The notes below the pieces were generated by a model, which saw only the letters and a program-made list of their open reading frames with translations, was not told the origin of the DNA and made no database searches. Positions 26,712-35,709 of a DNA stretch of 64,000 nucleotides are shown here, in pieces. Origin of the DNA: Flammeovirgaceae bacterium UBA7330 (GTDB lineage: Bacteria > Bacteroidota > Bacteroidia > Cytophagales > Cyclobacteriaceae); contig DKPQ01000024.1 of NCBI GenBank assembly GCA_002471275.1, positions 124,001 through 188,000 on the forward strand, read 5' to 3'. Position numbers and translations under genes: made by a program. How positions within the stretch are numbered: position 1 is the stretch's first letter; every line of letters begins with the position of its first letter.

Positions 26712-27422
26712 ATGATCTATAACAAGATTTTTAAGCAAAAGGAACGCGGTGAGCTGATAGACCTGTTGTCAAACAGAGGTGCTATGAATTACAATGCCAA
26801 AAGTGCATTGTTAGATATTGTACAGACGGATGAGTTTTTCAAAGACAAATACCCGGAGGAAATTGATGAACTGAAAGCAGAAGTTGAAAATGAAGAATCA
26901 TCCATTGCTTCCTTTGACTATCTGAAATACCTGGGTTTTAGGATCTCCCAAATTGGAGATACCATCAAGGTAACCCGGTTGTCCAGGTTTTATATGGTTG
27001 ATCTTATGGGTGTGCTCATTGGGGCATTGCTTGCCGGTATCGCCTATTTTGGTTTAGAGGAATGGAAAATACTCTTTACAGTTGGAGTATCAATTGGTCC
27101 TCTTGTGATCAGTCTTGTCACCGCTATCATAGCTTTGGTAGGGGTGATTCTCCTTGTAAAATGTTTATCCAGATACATTGAATTTTCAGGTTTTGAGATT
27201 GTGAGAAATAGCTCGGGGCTAATGATCAAAAAGAGAAATGATATCCTGGTGGAGAGCGTATTAGTGAAAGAAAGTAGTCTTGAACTACTCGAAACGGATA
27301 AAGGGCTTTCACTGATCTATCACAATGACAATGGAGAAGCGATTAATGTGATCACAACTACAGGTGGTACTAAAGTGAGAAAAACACTGGTCCATCTCAA
27401 AAACCTTCTATCTAACTCTTAA
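26712..27422 (+). CDS. Unknown membrane protein in the efflux operon
   Basis: A 236-residue protein not assigned to a family. A charged N-terminal part (1-85), two strong hydrophobic segments ('VDLMGVLIGALLAGIAYFGL' and a second one at about 113-140), then a soluble, strand-rich C-terminal domain (150-236). It sits between the pump and the TolC gene, 11 bases after one and 14 before the other, so it is cotranscribed and probably helps the pump or its assembly. This placement is the only functional clue. Confidence 0.7.
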   Translation: MIYNKIFKQKERGELIDLLSNRGAMNYNAKSALLDIVQTDEFFKDKYPEEIDELKAEVENEESSIASFDYLKYLGFRISQIGDTIKVTRLSRFYMVDLMGVLIGALLAGIAYFGLEEWKILFTVGVSIGPLVISLVTAIIALVGVILLVKCLSRYIEFSGFEIVRNSSGLMIKKRNDILVESVLVKESSLELLETDKGLSLIYHNDNGEAINVITTTGGTKVRKTLVHLKNLLSNS

Positions 27423-27436
27423 AACTTCGTTTTTAT

Positions 27437-28828
27437 ATGTCGAAACACATTGTTTCAGTTTGGCTATTGTTGGCATCATCATTTTCAGTTTTTAGTCAGG
27501 ATCAGCTTTCAATATCAGATGCGATTTCCATTGGATTGGAGAAAAACTATGATATCAGGATCGTAAATAAGGAAAACCTCATAGCGCAAAACAACAATGC
27601 ATGGGGGGAAGCAGGTTTGCTGCCAACCTTCACACTTTCGGCGACCAGCAACAACAACAGAAGGAATCAGGAATCAGATAACCAGTTTTTTGGGGGTCAA
27701 CTATTTCCAGGATTTCAATTGAATGATCAGCGTGCATATTCCGTGTCGCCTTCTGCTCAGGTTTCGTGGACCCTGTTTCAGGGAAACAGGGCCATCATCA
27801 ATAAGAGAATTCTGGAGGGTATTCAGGCTGAGTCGGCACAAAATGCTGAAGTAGTGATTTCAAATACCATCCAGGCCATTATTCTGGGGTATTATTTTGC
27901 TGTTTTAGAGAAGGAAAGACTGGAGGAATTCAAAAAACAACTCGATCTCAGTAGTCAGAAATATCAGTATATCAAAGCGAAGTATGACCTGGGTAGCGTG
28001 GTTACGGGTGATGTTTTGCTTGAAGAAAACAACTACCTGACGGATTCCGTGAATTATATCAATCAGGTGTTGGTCTATAGAAATTCTATCCGGGCATTAA
28101 ATACGCTATTGGCAGCAGAAGACATAAATACCGATTATATCCTGACTGATTCTCTGGCTTATGAAGAGATCTTATATGACTATAATGATCTGGAGATGGC
28201 CATGCTCGATGAAAACATTGACCTGAAGCGGATATATATCTCACAAACGATCCTTGAGGAACAGGTGAAGCAGCAAAGATCATTCTTATATCCTACCATC
28301 TCTATGAATGCCGGTTACACCTGGAACAGAAACATTTCCGACCTGACAAATGCCGATTACTCAGGTCCAAACGACTCTTATCAGAATCCACCGGAGCCAT
28401 TGATATCCAAGACTGGTACCTATTTCGCCAATTTCACGCTTGCTTTTAATCTTTATGATGGCGGTAGGGTAAACAGAGCCATCAAAAATGCTGTCATCCA
28501 GCAAGATATTGGTAATATTCAGATTGATCAGATGAAAACGGATCTTACCCAGGACTTGTCACAAACCTATGATGAGTATAATACCCGGAGGAATATTTAC
28601 TTCATCGAGCATAGAAAGAAAATGGGCGCAGAGACCAATTTGAAGATCTCTGAGGAAAAGTTTAAAAACGGGACGATCAATTCTTTTGATTATCGGACCA
28701 TCCAAAACAATTACCTCACTGCAGCCATACAGGAGTTGAATGCGCTCTACCTGCTGGTGGATTCCAAAGTGAGCCTTATGAGGCTTACAGGCGGAATTCT
28801 TTCAGATGATAATTCCAGTAGTCAATAA
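27437..28828 (+). CDS. TolC-family outer-membrane efflux channel
   Basis: A 463-residue outer-membrane factor with signal peptide ('SVFSQ'). Two repeated halves rich in long helices with 'LSISDAISIGLEKNYDIRI' at the start, the usual N-terminal motif of the TolC family. It forms the trimeric exit duct for the RND pump encoded upstream. Last gene of the operon; the last 7 bases overlap the convergent peptidase gene. Confidence 0.92.
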   Translation: MSKHIVSVWLLLASSFSVFSQDQLSISDAISIGLEKNYDIRIVNKENLIAQNNNAWGEAGLLPTFTLSATSNNNRRNQESDNQFFGGQLFPGFQLNDQRAYSVSPSAQVSWTLFQGNRAIINKRILEGIQAESAQNAEVVISNTIQAIILGYYFAVLEKERLEEFKKQLDLSSQKYQYIKAKYDLGSVVTGDVLLEENNYLTDSVNYINQVLVYRNSIRALNTLLAAEDINTDYILTDSLAYEEILYDYNDLEMAMLDENIDLKRIYISQTILEEQVKQQRSFLYPTISMNAGYTWNRNISDLTNADYSGPNDSYQNPPEPLISKTGTYFANFTLAFNLYDGGRVNRAIKNAVIQQDIGNIQIDQMKTDLTQDLSQTYDEYNTRRNIYFIEHRKKMGAETNLKISEEKFKNGTINSFDYRTIQNNYLTAAIQELNALYLLVDSKVSLMRLTGGILSDDNSSSQ

Positions 28829-30165
28829 AGCTTTTTTATCTTAAAAAGCAGTTCAGACATTGCTTGTTTTACCTCAGATGTGCTGGTCACATAATTGTTA
28901 TTCATTAGACTGAATATCAGTTTCTTACCCGAATCCGTAACCAAATAACCACTCAGGTTGTGATTATTGGATAGGGTACCTGTTTTGGCAAATATGAATG
29001 GCGGATCACTGTAGTACCAATTGGCGAGTGTGCCGGAATGCCCCCCCGCAGGAAAGATGCTTTTAATGGTTTGCCAGCTCTCTGTTTGATAGATCCTGTT
29101 TAAAATGCTCACCAGGCTCAATGGAGTAATCAGATTGTACCTGGATAAACCGGAACCATCATGCCATTGGATAGGGTTAGGATTGAAAGAGCTCCACTGC
29201 TGTAGTTTGTAAGCCCTGAATTGATCCGGATCAGCAAATCCTTCATGCAGGGCAGCCTGTATCAGTAGCTGCTCTGCCAGGAAGTTGTCACTTGTCTGCA
29301 TCATATAAGAGATGACGTCCAAAGCTGCTTGATTGTTCAAAATTTGTTCAGGTTGTATATCGCTGCTATCCAAAAGCGCTACTTCCAAATGGAGTGTGTC
29401 CTCAAGCAGCTGTATCAACAGCTCTTCATCATAATCAAAAGGGATTTCACGTTCAAAATCCTCATGTTCATTTTCGATCCAGATGTTAAATAAATTATAC
29501 TTCACATCTCTGCTTACATAATTGCCTGGCTTTGTGCCAAACTGTATCTGTACATAGTCTTCGAAAAAATTCGGGACAATCTGAAGGGTATCGTTCAGGT
29601 TTAGAATTCTCACAGTATTGCCATAGATGGGAAACCAGCTTCGCTCAGCCTGAAAATTGTACTGGAAATCATCCCAGGCCCATCCAGGCCCGAATTCTGA
29701 AAGGGATCCGTGATTATTTTGAATGAGTATTTTTTTTCTACCGGAAAAGAAGTCATAAGCTGGTTGAGACTTGAATACCGGATGGAGGAATGACGGATCA
29801 CCGAGTGGTTTGATCACCAGCGAATCGATGTAATCTGTGTAAGCGAATGCAGGTATAGAATCTCCAAATGCCTCCAGGCAGGTGTAAGCAGTCAGGATTT
29901 TCATGTTGGAGGCTGGTGTGAAATTTAAGTTTTCATTTCTCTGAACCAGATAAGTATTTTCCGAAGGATCGAATAGGCAAAAACCCGTAAAATGATTGGA
30001 GAGAACTTCGGATTTTTTGATCGTCCGGTTAACCTGGATCTTTTTCAAGGGACGACATCCAACTGATAGAAATAACATCAAAACAGCCCAAAATGACCAT
30101 TTTTTCCACTGACTGAACCTGGAGAAAGTTTTGATTTCGCAACAAATTATTGGATGAATTAGCAT
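28822..30165 (-). CDS. D-alanyl-D-alanine carboxypeptidase/endopeptidase (S13 family)
   Basis: A penicillin-binding protein of the PBP4/DacB (peptidase S13) type that trims peptidoglycan cross-links in the periplasm. Active-site motifs: S-N-M-K (Ser86, Lys89 from the chosen start), 'SDN' in 'MQTSDNFLAEQLL', and 'AKTGTLSN' near the C-terminus. Start set at ATG 30165 (447 residues); a longer TTG-initiated form would begin at 30195. A lipobox 'FLSVGC' at residue 37 suggests a lipid anchor, with an unusually long region before it. The gene overlaps the tolC-like gene by 7 bases at its 3' end. Confidence 0.88.
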   Translation of the reverse strand: MLIHPIICCEIKTFSRFSQWKKWSFWAVLMLFLSVGCRPLKKIQVNRTIKKSEVLSNHFTGFCLFDPSENTYLVQRNENLNFTPASNMKILTAYTCLEAFGDSIPAFAYTDYIDSLVIKPLGDPSFLHPVFKSQPAYDFFSGRKKILIQNNHGSLSEFGPGWAWDDFQYNFQAERSWFPIYGNTVRILNLNDTLQIVPNFFEDYVQIQFGTKPGNYVSRDVKYNLFNIWIENEHEDFEREIPFDYDEELLIQLLEDTLHLEVALLDSSDIQPEQILNNQAALDVISYMMQTSDNFLAEQLLIQAALHEGFADPDQFRAYKLQQWSSFNPNPIQWHDGSGLSRYNLITPLSLVSILNRIYQTESWQTIKSIFPAGGHSGTLANWYYSDPPFIFAKTGTLSNNHNLSGYLVTDSGKKLIFSLMNNNYVTSTSEVKQAMSELLFKIKKLY

Positions 30166-30275
30166 AAGCACAAATTTTGTAACATTAAATGTCAATCGGC
30201 GTATTTTTTATATTTTTCCACTTAATTTCGAAAGTACTTTAGAACATATCTAAAAAACCGCTTTACTACCTACAA

Positions 30276-31526
30276 ATGAGCATTCTTGACCTAATTACTT
30301 TACTCATATTTCTGGCAGCAGCATTCACACTCATCAATATTACCGTTTTAAAATTACCATCTACCATTGGTTTGATGGCTATTGCACTGATGATGTCTGT
30401 TGCTATTCTTGCCCTTGGGTTCATTTTCCCAGCCGTCACATCGGGGGCAGAGCATATCATTGAAGAATTTGACTTCCAGGAGGTGCTGCTAAACGTGATG
30501 CTTAATTTCTTGCTTTTTGCCGGGGCTTTGTCTATCGACCTGGGCAAGCTGATGGAGGAACGGATCCCTGTATTGATCCTTGCGATTGGAAGTACCCTTT
30601 TGTCTACTTTCATCGTCGGTATGCTGGTCTACTACATTTTCCCGATGCTGGGATATCCAATCGATATTATCTACTGTTTACTTTTTGGTGCTTTGATATC
30701 ACCCACCGATCCAATCGCCGTATTGGCACTTGTGAAGCAATTTGGAATCGCTAAGAACCTGGAGATCAAGATCGCCGGGGAGTCATTGTTCAACGACGGT
30801 GTTGGTGTGGTTGTATTCCTGACTATTTTAGGTATTGCCAAAACAGGGATGGAAAACTTTGATATCGGTGAAGTGGGTTTACTTTTTGGACAAGAAGTGA
30901 TTGGAGGAGTGCTGATGGGAGCATTATTCGGATACATGGGTTTCCGGTTGCTGGATTTTATCGACAACGAGCACACTGAACTGGAAGTACTGGTAACGCT
31001 CACCCTGGTGATGGTGGGAGGACGTATAGCGGAGATCCTGCACGTATCAGCACCTTTGGCCATGGTAGTGATGGGCTTGTTTATTGGTAATCAGGGTCGG
31101 GATGAACATCTGGCCAATGCGACCGGCGAATATGTGTTTAAATTTTGGCACTTGTTGGATGAAGCACTCAATGCTATACTCTTCATATTGATTGGGCTTG
31201 AAATGATTGTGATTGTGCATTCGTTTGAGTGGACAAACCTCATCGTTGGTGCGGTAGGGATTGTTATTGTATTGACCGCCAGGTTCATTGGCGTATCGAT
31301 TCCAATTACAATTATGAAAGCTTTCAGGACTTTTGAGCCAAAAACCATACAGATTTTAACATGGGGTGGATTACGTGGAGGAATTTCTGTTGCATTAGCA
31401 TTATCTTTGACAAAAATTGAAAGTATAGATACAGTTGCTAAAGACACAATTCTTTTTGTTACCTATTGTGTCGTTGTATTTTCAATTCTGGTTCAAGGCT
31501 TAACCATAAAAGCCCTCTTGAAATAG
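30276..31526 (+). CDS. CPA1-type Na+/H+ antiporter
   Basis: A 416-residue inner-membrane antiporter of the CPA1 (NhaP/NHE) family with about 12 transmembrane helices. The functional motif is visible as 'SPTDPIAVLALVKQFGI' and then 'IAGESLFNDGVGVVVFLTIL', which carry the conserved Asp residues for cation and proton binding. 'LTWGGLRGGISVALALSL' is the usual late-helix motif. The role is sodium and pH balance, in keeping with a saline habitat. The GPP34 gene follows after 30 bases on the same strand. Confidence 0.93.
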   Translation: MSILDLITLLIFLAAAFTLINITVLKLPSTIGLMAIALMMSVAILALGFIFPAVTSGAEHIIEEFDFQEVLLNVMLNFLLFAGALSIDLGKLMEERIPVLILAIGSTLLSTFIVGMLVYYIFPMLGYPIDIIYCLLFGALISPTDPIAVLALVKQFGIAKNLEIKIAGESLFNDGVGVVVFLTILGIAKTGMENFDIGEVGLLFGQEVIGGVLMGALFGYMGFRLLDFIDNEHTELEVLVTLTLVMVGGRIAEILHVSAPLAMVVMGLFIGNQGRDEHLANATGEYVFKFWHLLDEALNAILFILIGLEMIVIVHSFEWTNLIVGAVGIVIVLTARFIGVSIPITIMKAFRTFEPKTIQILTWGGLRGGISVALALSLTKIESIDTVAKDTILFVTYCVVVFSILVQGLTIKALLK

Positions 31527-31556
31527 TTTAAGGAATAAAAGGAAGTAATCATTATT

Positions 31557-32186
31557 ATGAAATTAAGTATCGCTGAGGGATTGTATTTGATCGCAATGGA
31601 TGATGAAGAAGGTAGATTGTTGGCTGCTGCAGAAAAATCAATTGTCCCTGGAGTAATTAGTGCTTGCATACTCGAGTTGCATCTATTGAAGAAAGTTCAG
31701 CTGATCAATGGAAAAATCAGTGTACTGGATACTGTTGGAACCGGCAATGGAATCCTTGACAACGTATTGAAAAAGATCAAATCAGGAAGCGATCTCGTCG
31801 AGACTGTCGATAACCTGGCTCATCATTTCAAAGATATTCAGCACGATCTCAATGAGCTATTGGTACAAAGAGGTATTCTGAAAAAGGAAGCCACTAAGCT
31901 GATGTGGATACCTCTTTCTGAACGACTCGACAATGCCAACTATGGTTTCGAACAGGAAATCAGAAACGGATTGAAAGTGATCGTGTTTAAAAATGCAAAG
32001 CCGACACCAGCTTTTGTGATATTGATGTCACTCATCTATGATTGCAACATTCTGGATGAGGTTTTCAAAGACAAGGATGAATACGTAGATGCTGTGAAAA
32101 AGGCCAAGGACATCATCAATACTCCTGAATTAGACCCACAAGTTTCCGCATCACTCAAGCAATTGAAAGCTCATTTCGGAAAGTAA
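31557..32186 (+). CDS. GPP34/GOLPH3 family phosphoprotein
   Basis: A 209-residue all-helical protein of the GPP34 (GOLPH3/Vps74) family. The N-terminal 'LSIAEGLYLIAMDDEEGRLL' is the family signature. In eukaryotes this fold binds phosphatidylinositol 4-phosphate at the Golgi; bacterial members are poorly known. It has no signal peptide and may bind acidic lipids on the inner face of the membrane (inference). It probably shares a transcript with the upstream antiporter. Its TAA directly abuts the stop of the convergent lipoprotein gene. Confidence 0.85.
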   Translation: MKLSIAEGLYLIAMDDEEGRLLAAAEKSIVPGVISACILELHLLKKVQLINGKISVLDTVGTGNGILDNVLKKIKSGSDLVETVDNLAHHFKDIQHDLNELLVQRGILKKEATKLMWIPLSERLDNANYGFEQEIRNGLKVIVFKNAKPTPAFVILMSLIYDCNILDEVFKDKDEYVDAVKKAKDIINTPELDPQVSASLKQLKAHFGK

Positions 32187-32624
32187 TTATTTGATGGAAT
32201 CCAATCGGTTCCGGAATTCTTTGCTTTCTAAAATCAATAGTTCAGATCTCTGTGCCTCAATATAGCTGTTGAATTTATCTGTAGCATATTGGGTCATGTT
32301 TTCCACAGGCTGGTCTTTCAGGTGGGACAGGATTTCCACCTGTAGGTCAGTGATTGTTCTCAGGTAAGCCAGTACGGTGTCTTGTTTTTCCATGAGCTTA
32401 TTGGCTCTGAAAGCCATGAATCCGAAACCCTCGTGTGGGTTGTTATTGTCTTTCTCCAGGATGAGATACTCAATGCCGTCTACAGTGATGGTGTCGAAGT
32501 GAAAAACGATGTCCTCGTGGATTTCTCGGGGTTTAAATTGTTCCCCCTCATTGACGTCACTGTTTTCACAGGCAACAATTCCTAAAAACAGAAAGATGAT
32601 ATATGGAAGACCCGTCTTTTTCAT
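32187..32624 (-). CDS. Small lipoprotein paired with the potassium channel
   Basis: A 145-residue lipoprotein (lipobox 'LGIVAC', Cys19). The mature part is hydrophilic with a helical C-terminal half ('TITDLQVEILSHLKDQPVEN'). No family recognised. The ATG overlaps the stop of the channel gene upstream by 4 bases (ATGA), so the two are translated together, which suggests a related role at the envelope, though nothing else supports this. Confidence 0.65.
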   Translation of the reverse strand: MKKTGLPYIIFLFLGIVACENSDVNEGEQFKPREIHEDIVFHFDTITVDGIEYLILEKDNNNPHEGFGFMAFRANKLMEKQDTVLAYLRTITDLQVEILSHLKDQPVENMTQYATDKFNSYIEAQRSELLILESKEFRNRLDSIK

Positions 32625-33715
32625 AGTTGCTTTTCATTAATGCTGCTATAGCCCTCGTCGACTCCAAATACCTTTTTGATCAATTTAAAGGCCTTTCCAT
32701 TGAGGATGATCAACAAGTAATCACCCACACTGATCCTTAGATCTCCCAGCGGGTTCTTCAACAACCGTTTGTTGCCGTATTTGTCCCGCTTGGTAATCCC
32801 GATAAGCACTCCATTGTACTTTGTTTTAAGGTCGAAGAATACATCCTGGTAGGCTTTGCCGATGTATGGATTAGAATCAATGACCCTAAACTGCTTGATG
32901 TCATAGTCTGCATCATCTTTAGCTACTGACATGATGTCTTCACTATAGCTGGCCACATCCGGTTCAAACATATAAGAGGCCAATAACTTCGAGGAGATCT
33001 CAAATTTTGAGATGGTATTGGTTACTCCGGCAGCCAGGAAAGTGTTTTTTAGGTCACCATTGTCCAGTGTGACCACATACTCCAGCCTGGGATAGACCTT
33101 TTTCATGTTTAAGATATAAACCAGCTTTTCGGTATCGTCCTTGAGGTTGACAAATACAATGGAAGATTCTTCGATGTTCGCCTTTTTTAAAAATTCGTGA
33201 TTGTCTAGTTCCGAGTATAAAATGAAGACGTTTTTGGTATTATACTTTTCCCTGATAAAATCAACATCATCTCGATCGTCTGTGACTATGGCAATATTTT
33301 TACCCACGCTGATGAGCTGATCCAGGACCATTTTCCCGAAATCGTTCCATCCAATGATAACTGCATGGTCTGTCATTGCAGTGCCATTGTGACCCAGGTG
33401 CTTTTCTTCTTTAATTGTTGCCATGAGTGTTGTTATTTGTCCGATAAAAATTCCATAAACGCCAATACTACAAATAATAAAGATGTATCCGATGACACGC
33501 CCGTAGACGGTGGCCGGCACCAGGTCGCCATACCCTACAGTAGTAAGAGTGATCAGCGAATACCAAATAGCGTTGGGATAGTCAACAATGGAGGCTTGTT
33601 TACTGTCTTTTTCGTAATAGATGAGTAAGGAGATGAGCACGAAATAGATGATCAGCGCCCCTGTAATACTAAGTACGATTTTTAGACGGGAGTTCTTAGA
33701 AAACTTGATAGCCAT
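32621..33715 (-). CDS. RCK-domain potassium channel (MthK-like)
   Basis: A 364-residue two-helix ion channel. Helix 1 about 12-34, pore with the selectivity filter T-V-G-Y-G-D at 59-64, helix 2 about 72-95. The rest forms a cytoplasmic gating ring: RCK-N Rossmann domain (about 113-235, 'HAVIIGWNDFGKMVLDQL'; GWNDFG replaces the classic GxGxxG, as in some MthK/BK channels) and RCK-C (about 265-350). It lets K+ pass in response to a ligand such as Ca2+ or a nucleotide. A -7 box TATATTTG lies 21 bases before the start. Confidence 0.93.
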   Translation of the reverse strand: MAIKFSKNSRLKIVLSITGALIIYFVLISLLIYYEKDSKQASIVDYPNAIWYSLITLTTVGYGDLVPATVYGRVIGYIFIICSIGVYGIFIGQITTLMATIKEEKHLGHNGTAMTDHAVIIGWNDFGKMVLDQLISVGKNIAIVTDDRDDVDFIREKYNTKNVFILYSELDNHEFLKKANIEESSIVFVNLKDDTEKLVYILNMKKVYPRLEYVVTLDNGDLKNTFLAAGVTNTISKFEISSKLLASYMFEPDVASYSEDIMSVAKDDADYDIKQFRVIDSNPYIGKAYQDVFFDLKTKYNGVLIGITKRDKYGNKRLLKNPLGDLRISVGDYLLIILNGKAFKLIKKVFGVDEGYSSINEKQL

Positions 33716-33736
33716 ATTGTTGTGTTACCAAGATAC

Positions 33737-33744
33737 CAAATATA
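33737..33744 (-). promoter_or_regulatory. -7 box for the potassium channel gene
   Basis: On the minus strand TATATTTG, a perfect TAnnTTTG, ends 21 bases before the channel ATG. No TTG lies at the expected distance upstream, so this is only half a promoter match. Confidence 0.4.
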
Positions 33745-33924
33745 AGTAAAGTGTTGATCTTCTTATGAATGCTTCAATATATTCAAATTGTTTGTGGGTT
33801 GCCCGAATTTTGATTTTTTTAAGAAAATTAAATTTATTTATTCACAATTAATGTTTTTTGATCTAAATATCGTGTATTTTTTAAAATAATAGCTTTTATT
33901 TGGCTTTCTTATCAATTCATCACT

Positions 33925-35706
33925 ATGAGACATACGTATGATTACGGCGTCATTGGGAACTGCGCCTTCATTGCCCATATTAATAAAAACACCAACATTT
34001 CCTGGATGTGTTGGCCAAGATTTGATAGCAGCTTCATTTTTGGAGGTATGCTGGACAATGATAAAGGAGGTGAGTTCTCAATAAACCCGATCAATAAGTT
34101 TGAGGACAGCAAGCAGTATTACATAGAGAATACCAATATCCTTTGCACCGAAGTAGTGACCGAGGGAGGAATGTACCGGGTGACAGATTTTGCTCCGCGC
34201 TTCTTTCAGGGCGACCGGTACTATAAACCGTTGATGTTGATGAGGAAAATAGAGCGGTTGAAGGGTAATCCGCGAATACTGGTGAAGTGTAAGCCCAAAG
34301 GAGATTATGGCAGGATTGAGCCCGAAGTAAGCATGGGTAGTAACCACATCCGGTTTCTCGGATTGGATGCTCATGTACGCCTGACAACAAATATTCCATT
34401 GAACTACATAGTGGATGAGCAGGGCTTTGTCCTTAATGAGAACAAGTACATGGTGCTTACTTATGGTCCGCCTTTGGAAGCGGCCCTGGAAGAAACCGTA
34501 GAATTATTCCTGAATAAGACAAAAAATTATTGGAGAAACTGGATCAAAACGGCTCATGTAGTGAATTTTTATCAGCGTGAAGCCATCAGGTCAGCCCTGA
34601 CATTAAAGATTCACCAGTATGAAGATACAGGGGCCATCATTGCAGCTGCTACCACAAGTTTACCGGAATCTCCTGGGAGCACGAGAAACTGGGACTACAG
34701 GTACTGCTGGATGAGAGATACCTATTACACGTTAAATGCTTTTAACAGTATTGGTCACTTTGAAGAATCAGAAAAATATTTCCATTACATTCTCAATACA
34801 ACAATCGAAGAAAGTGAACGCTATCAGCCGCTTTACGGTATTACAGGTAAGAAGCATCTGGACGAAATAGAGATACCTCTAAGCGGATATCAGGGCAATA
34901 CCCCGGTAAGGGTGGGGAATGAAGCTTATACACATATACAAAACGATGTGTATGGTCAGGTCCTGGTATCGTTGTTGCCGTTGTACTCAGATAAACGGAT
35001 CATCTTTACCGAGCGTTTTGACTCCACGGAGCTAGTCGTTAAGACACTGGACATGATAGAGAAAACATTCGATGAAGCTGATGCAGGACTTTGGGAATTC
35101 AGGAACCTGAAGCAACATCATTGCTATACCTATCTCTTTCATTGGGCAGGAAGTAGTGCAGCGGTAAAAATAGCGAGCGTGATCAAGGATCAGAAAATGG
35201 GAGAGAAGGCCAGTCATTTACGCAAAAGAGCTGCAGAGATGATAGAGAAATGCTACGTGCCTTCAAAGAAAGGGTATGCACAGGCTGTTGGTGTAGACAG
35301 GATGGATGCCAGTACCTTACAGCTCATCATGATGAACTACCTGGATGGTAATACGGAGGCTGCCAAGGATCACCTGAAAGCCATGGAGAAAGAGCTTCAT
35401 GCCAAGAATGGACTGTTTTACCGATATAAGCATCAGGATGATTTCGGAGAGCCGGAAACAACCTTCCTGATCTGTGCCTTCTGGTATATTGAAGCACTGG
35501 CTTGTGTAGGTAGATTGGATGAAGCCATCAAATACTTTGAGGATGTTGTTTCCAATGCCAACCACCTGGGACTGTTGTCGGAAGATGTCAATGAAAATGA
35601 TGGCAGTATGTGGGGTAACTTCCCACAGGCATATAGCCATGTGGGCTTGTTAAACTCCGCTCACAGGATTGCCATCAAGATTGATAAGCCAGACTTTCTG
35701 TACTAG
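33925..35706 (+). CDS. Glycoside hydrolase family 15 (glucoamylase/trehalase-like)
   Basis: A 593-residue cytosolic GH15 enzyme. N-terminal beta-sandwich begins 'DYGVIGNCAFIAHINKN' and 'SWMCWPRFDSSFIFGG'; the (alpha/alpha)6 barrel has 'RNWDYRYCWMRDTYYTLNAF'. The C-terminal 'GLLSEDV' carries the likely catalytic Glu, and 'WGNFPQAYSHVGLLNSA' is the standard family end. It hydrolyses alpha-glucosides; in bacteria several GH15 members act on trehalose. It lies tail-to-tail with otsAB (3 bases between stops), which favours a trehalose-related role. Confidence 0.9.
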   Translation: MRHTYDYGVIGNCAFIAHINKNTNISWMCWPRFDSSFIFGGMLDNDKGGEFSINPINKFEDSKQYYIENTNILCTEVVTEGGMYRVTDFAPRFFQGDRYYKPLMLMRKIERLKGNPRILVKCKPKGDYGRIEPEVSMGSNHIRFLGLDAHVRLTTNIPLNYIVDEQGFVLNENKYMVLTYGPPLEAALEETVELFLNKTKNYWRNWIKTAHVVNFYQREAIRSALTLKIHQYEDTGAIIAAATTSLPESPGSTRNWDYRYCWMRDTYYTLNAFNSIGHFEESEKYFHYILNTTIEESERYQPLYGITGKKHLDEIEIPLSGYQGNTPVRVGNEAYTHIQNDVYGQVLVSLLPLYSDKRIIFTERFDSTELVVKTLDMIEKTFDEADAGLWEFRNLKQHHCYTYLFHWAGSSAAVKIASVIKDQKMGEKASHLRKRAAEMIEKCYVPSKKGYAQAVGVDRMDASTLQLIMMNYLDGNTEAAKDHLKAMEKELHAKNGLFYRYKHQDDFGEPETTFLICAFWYIEALACVGRLDEAIKYFEDVVSNANHLGLLSEDVNENDGSMWGNFPQAYSHVGLLNSAHRIAIKIDKPDFLY

Positions 35707-35709
35707 AAA

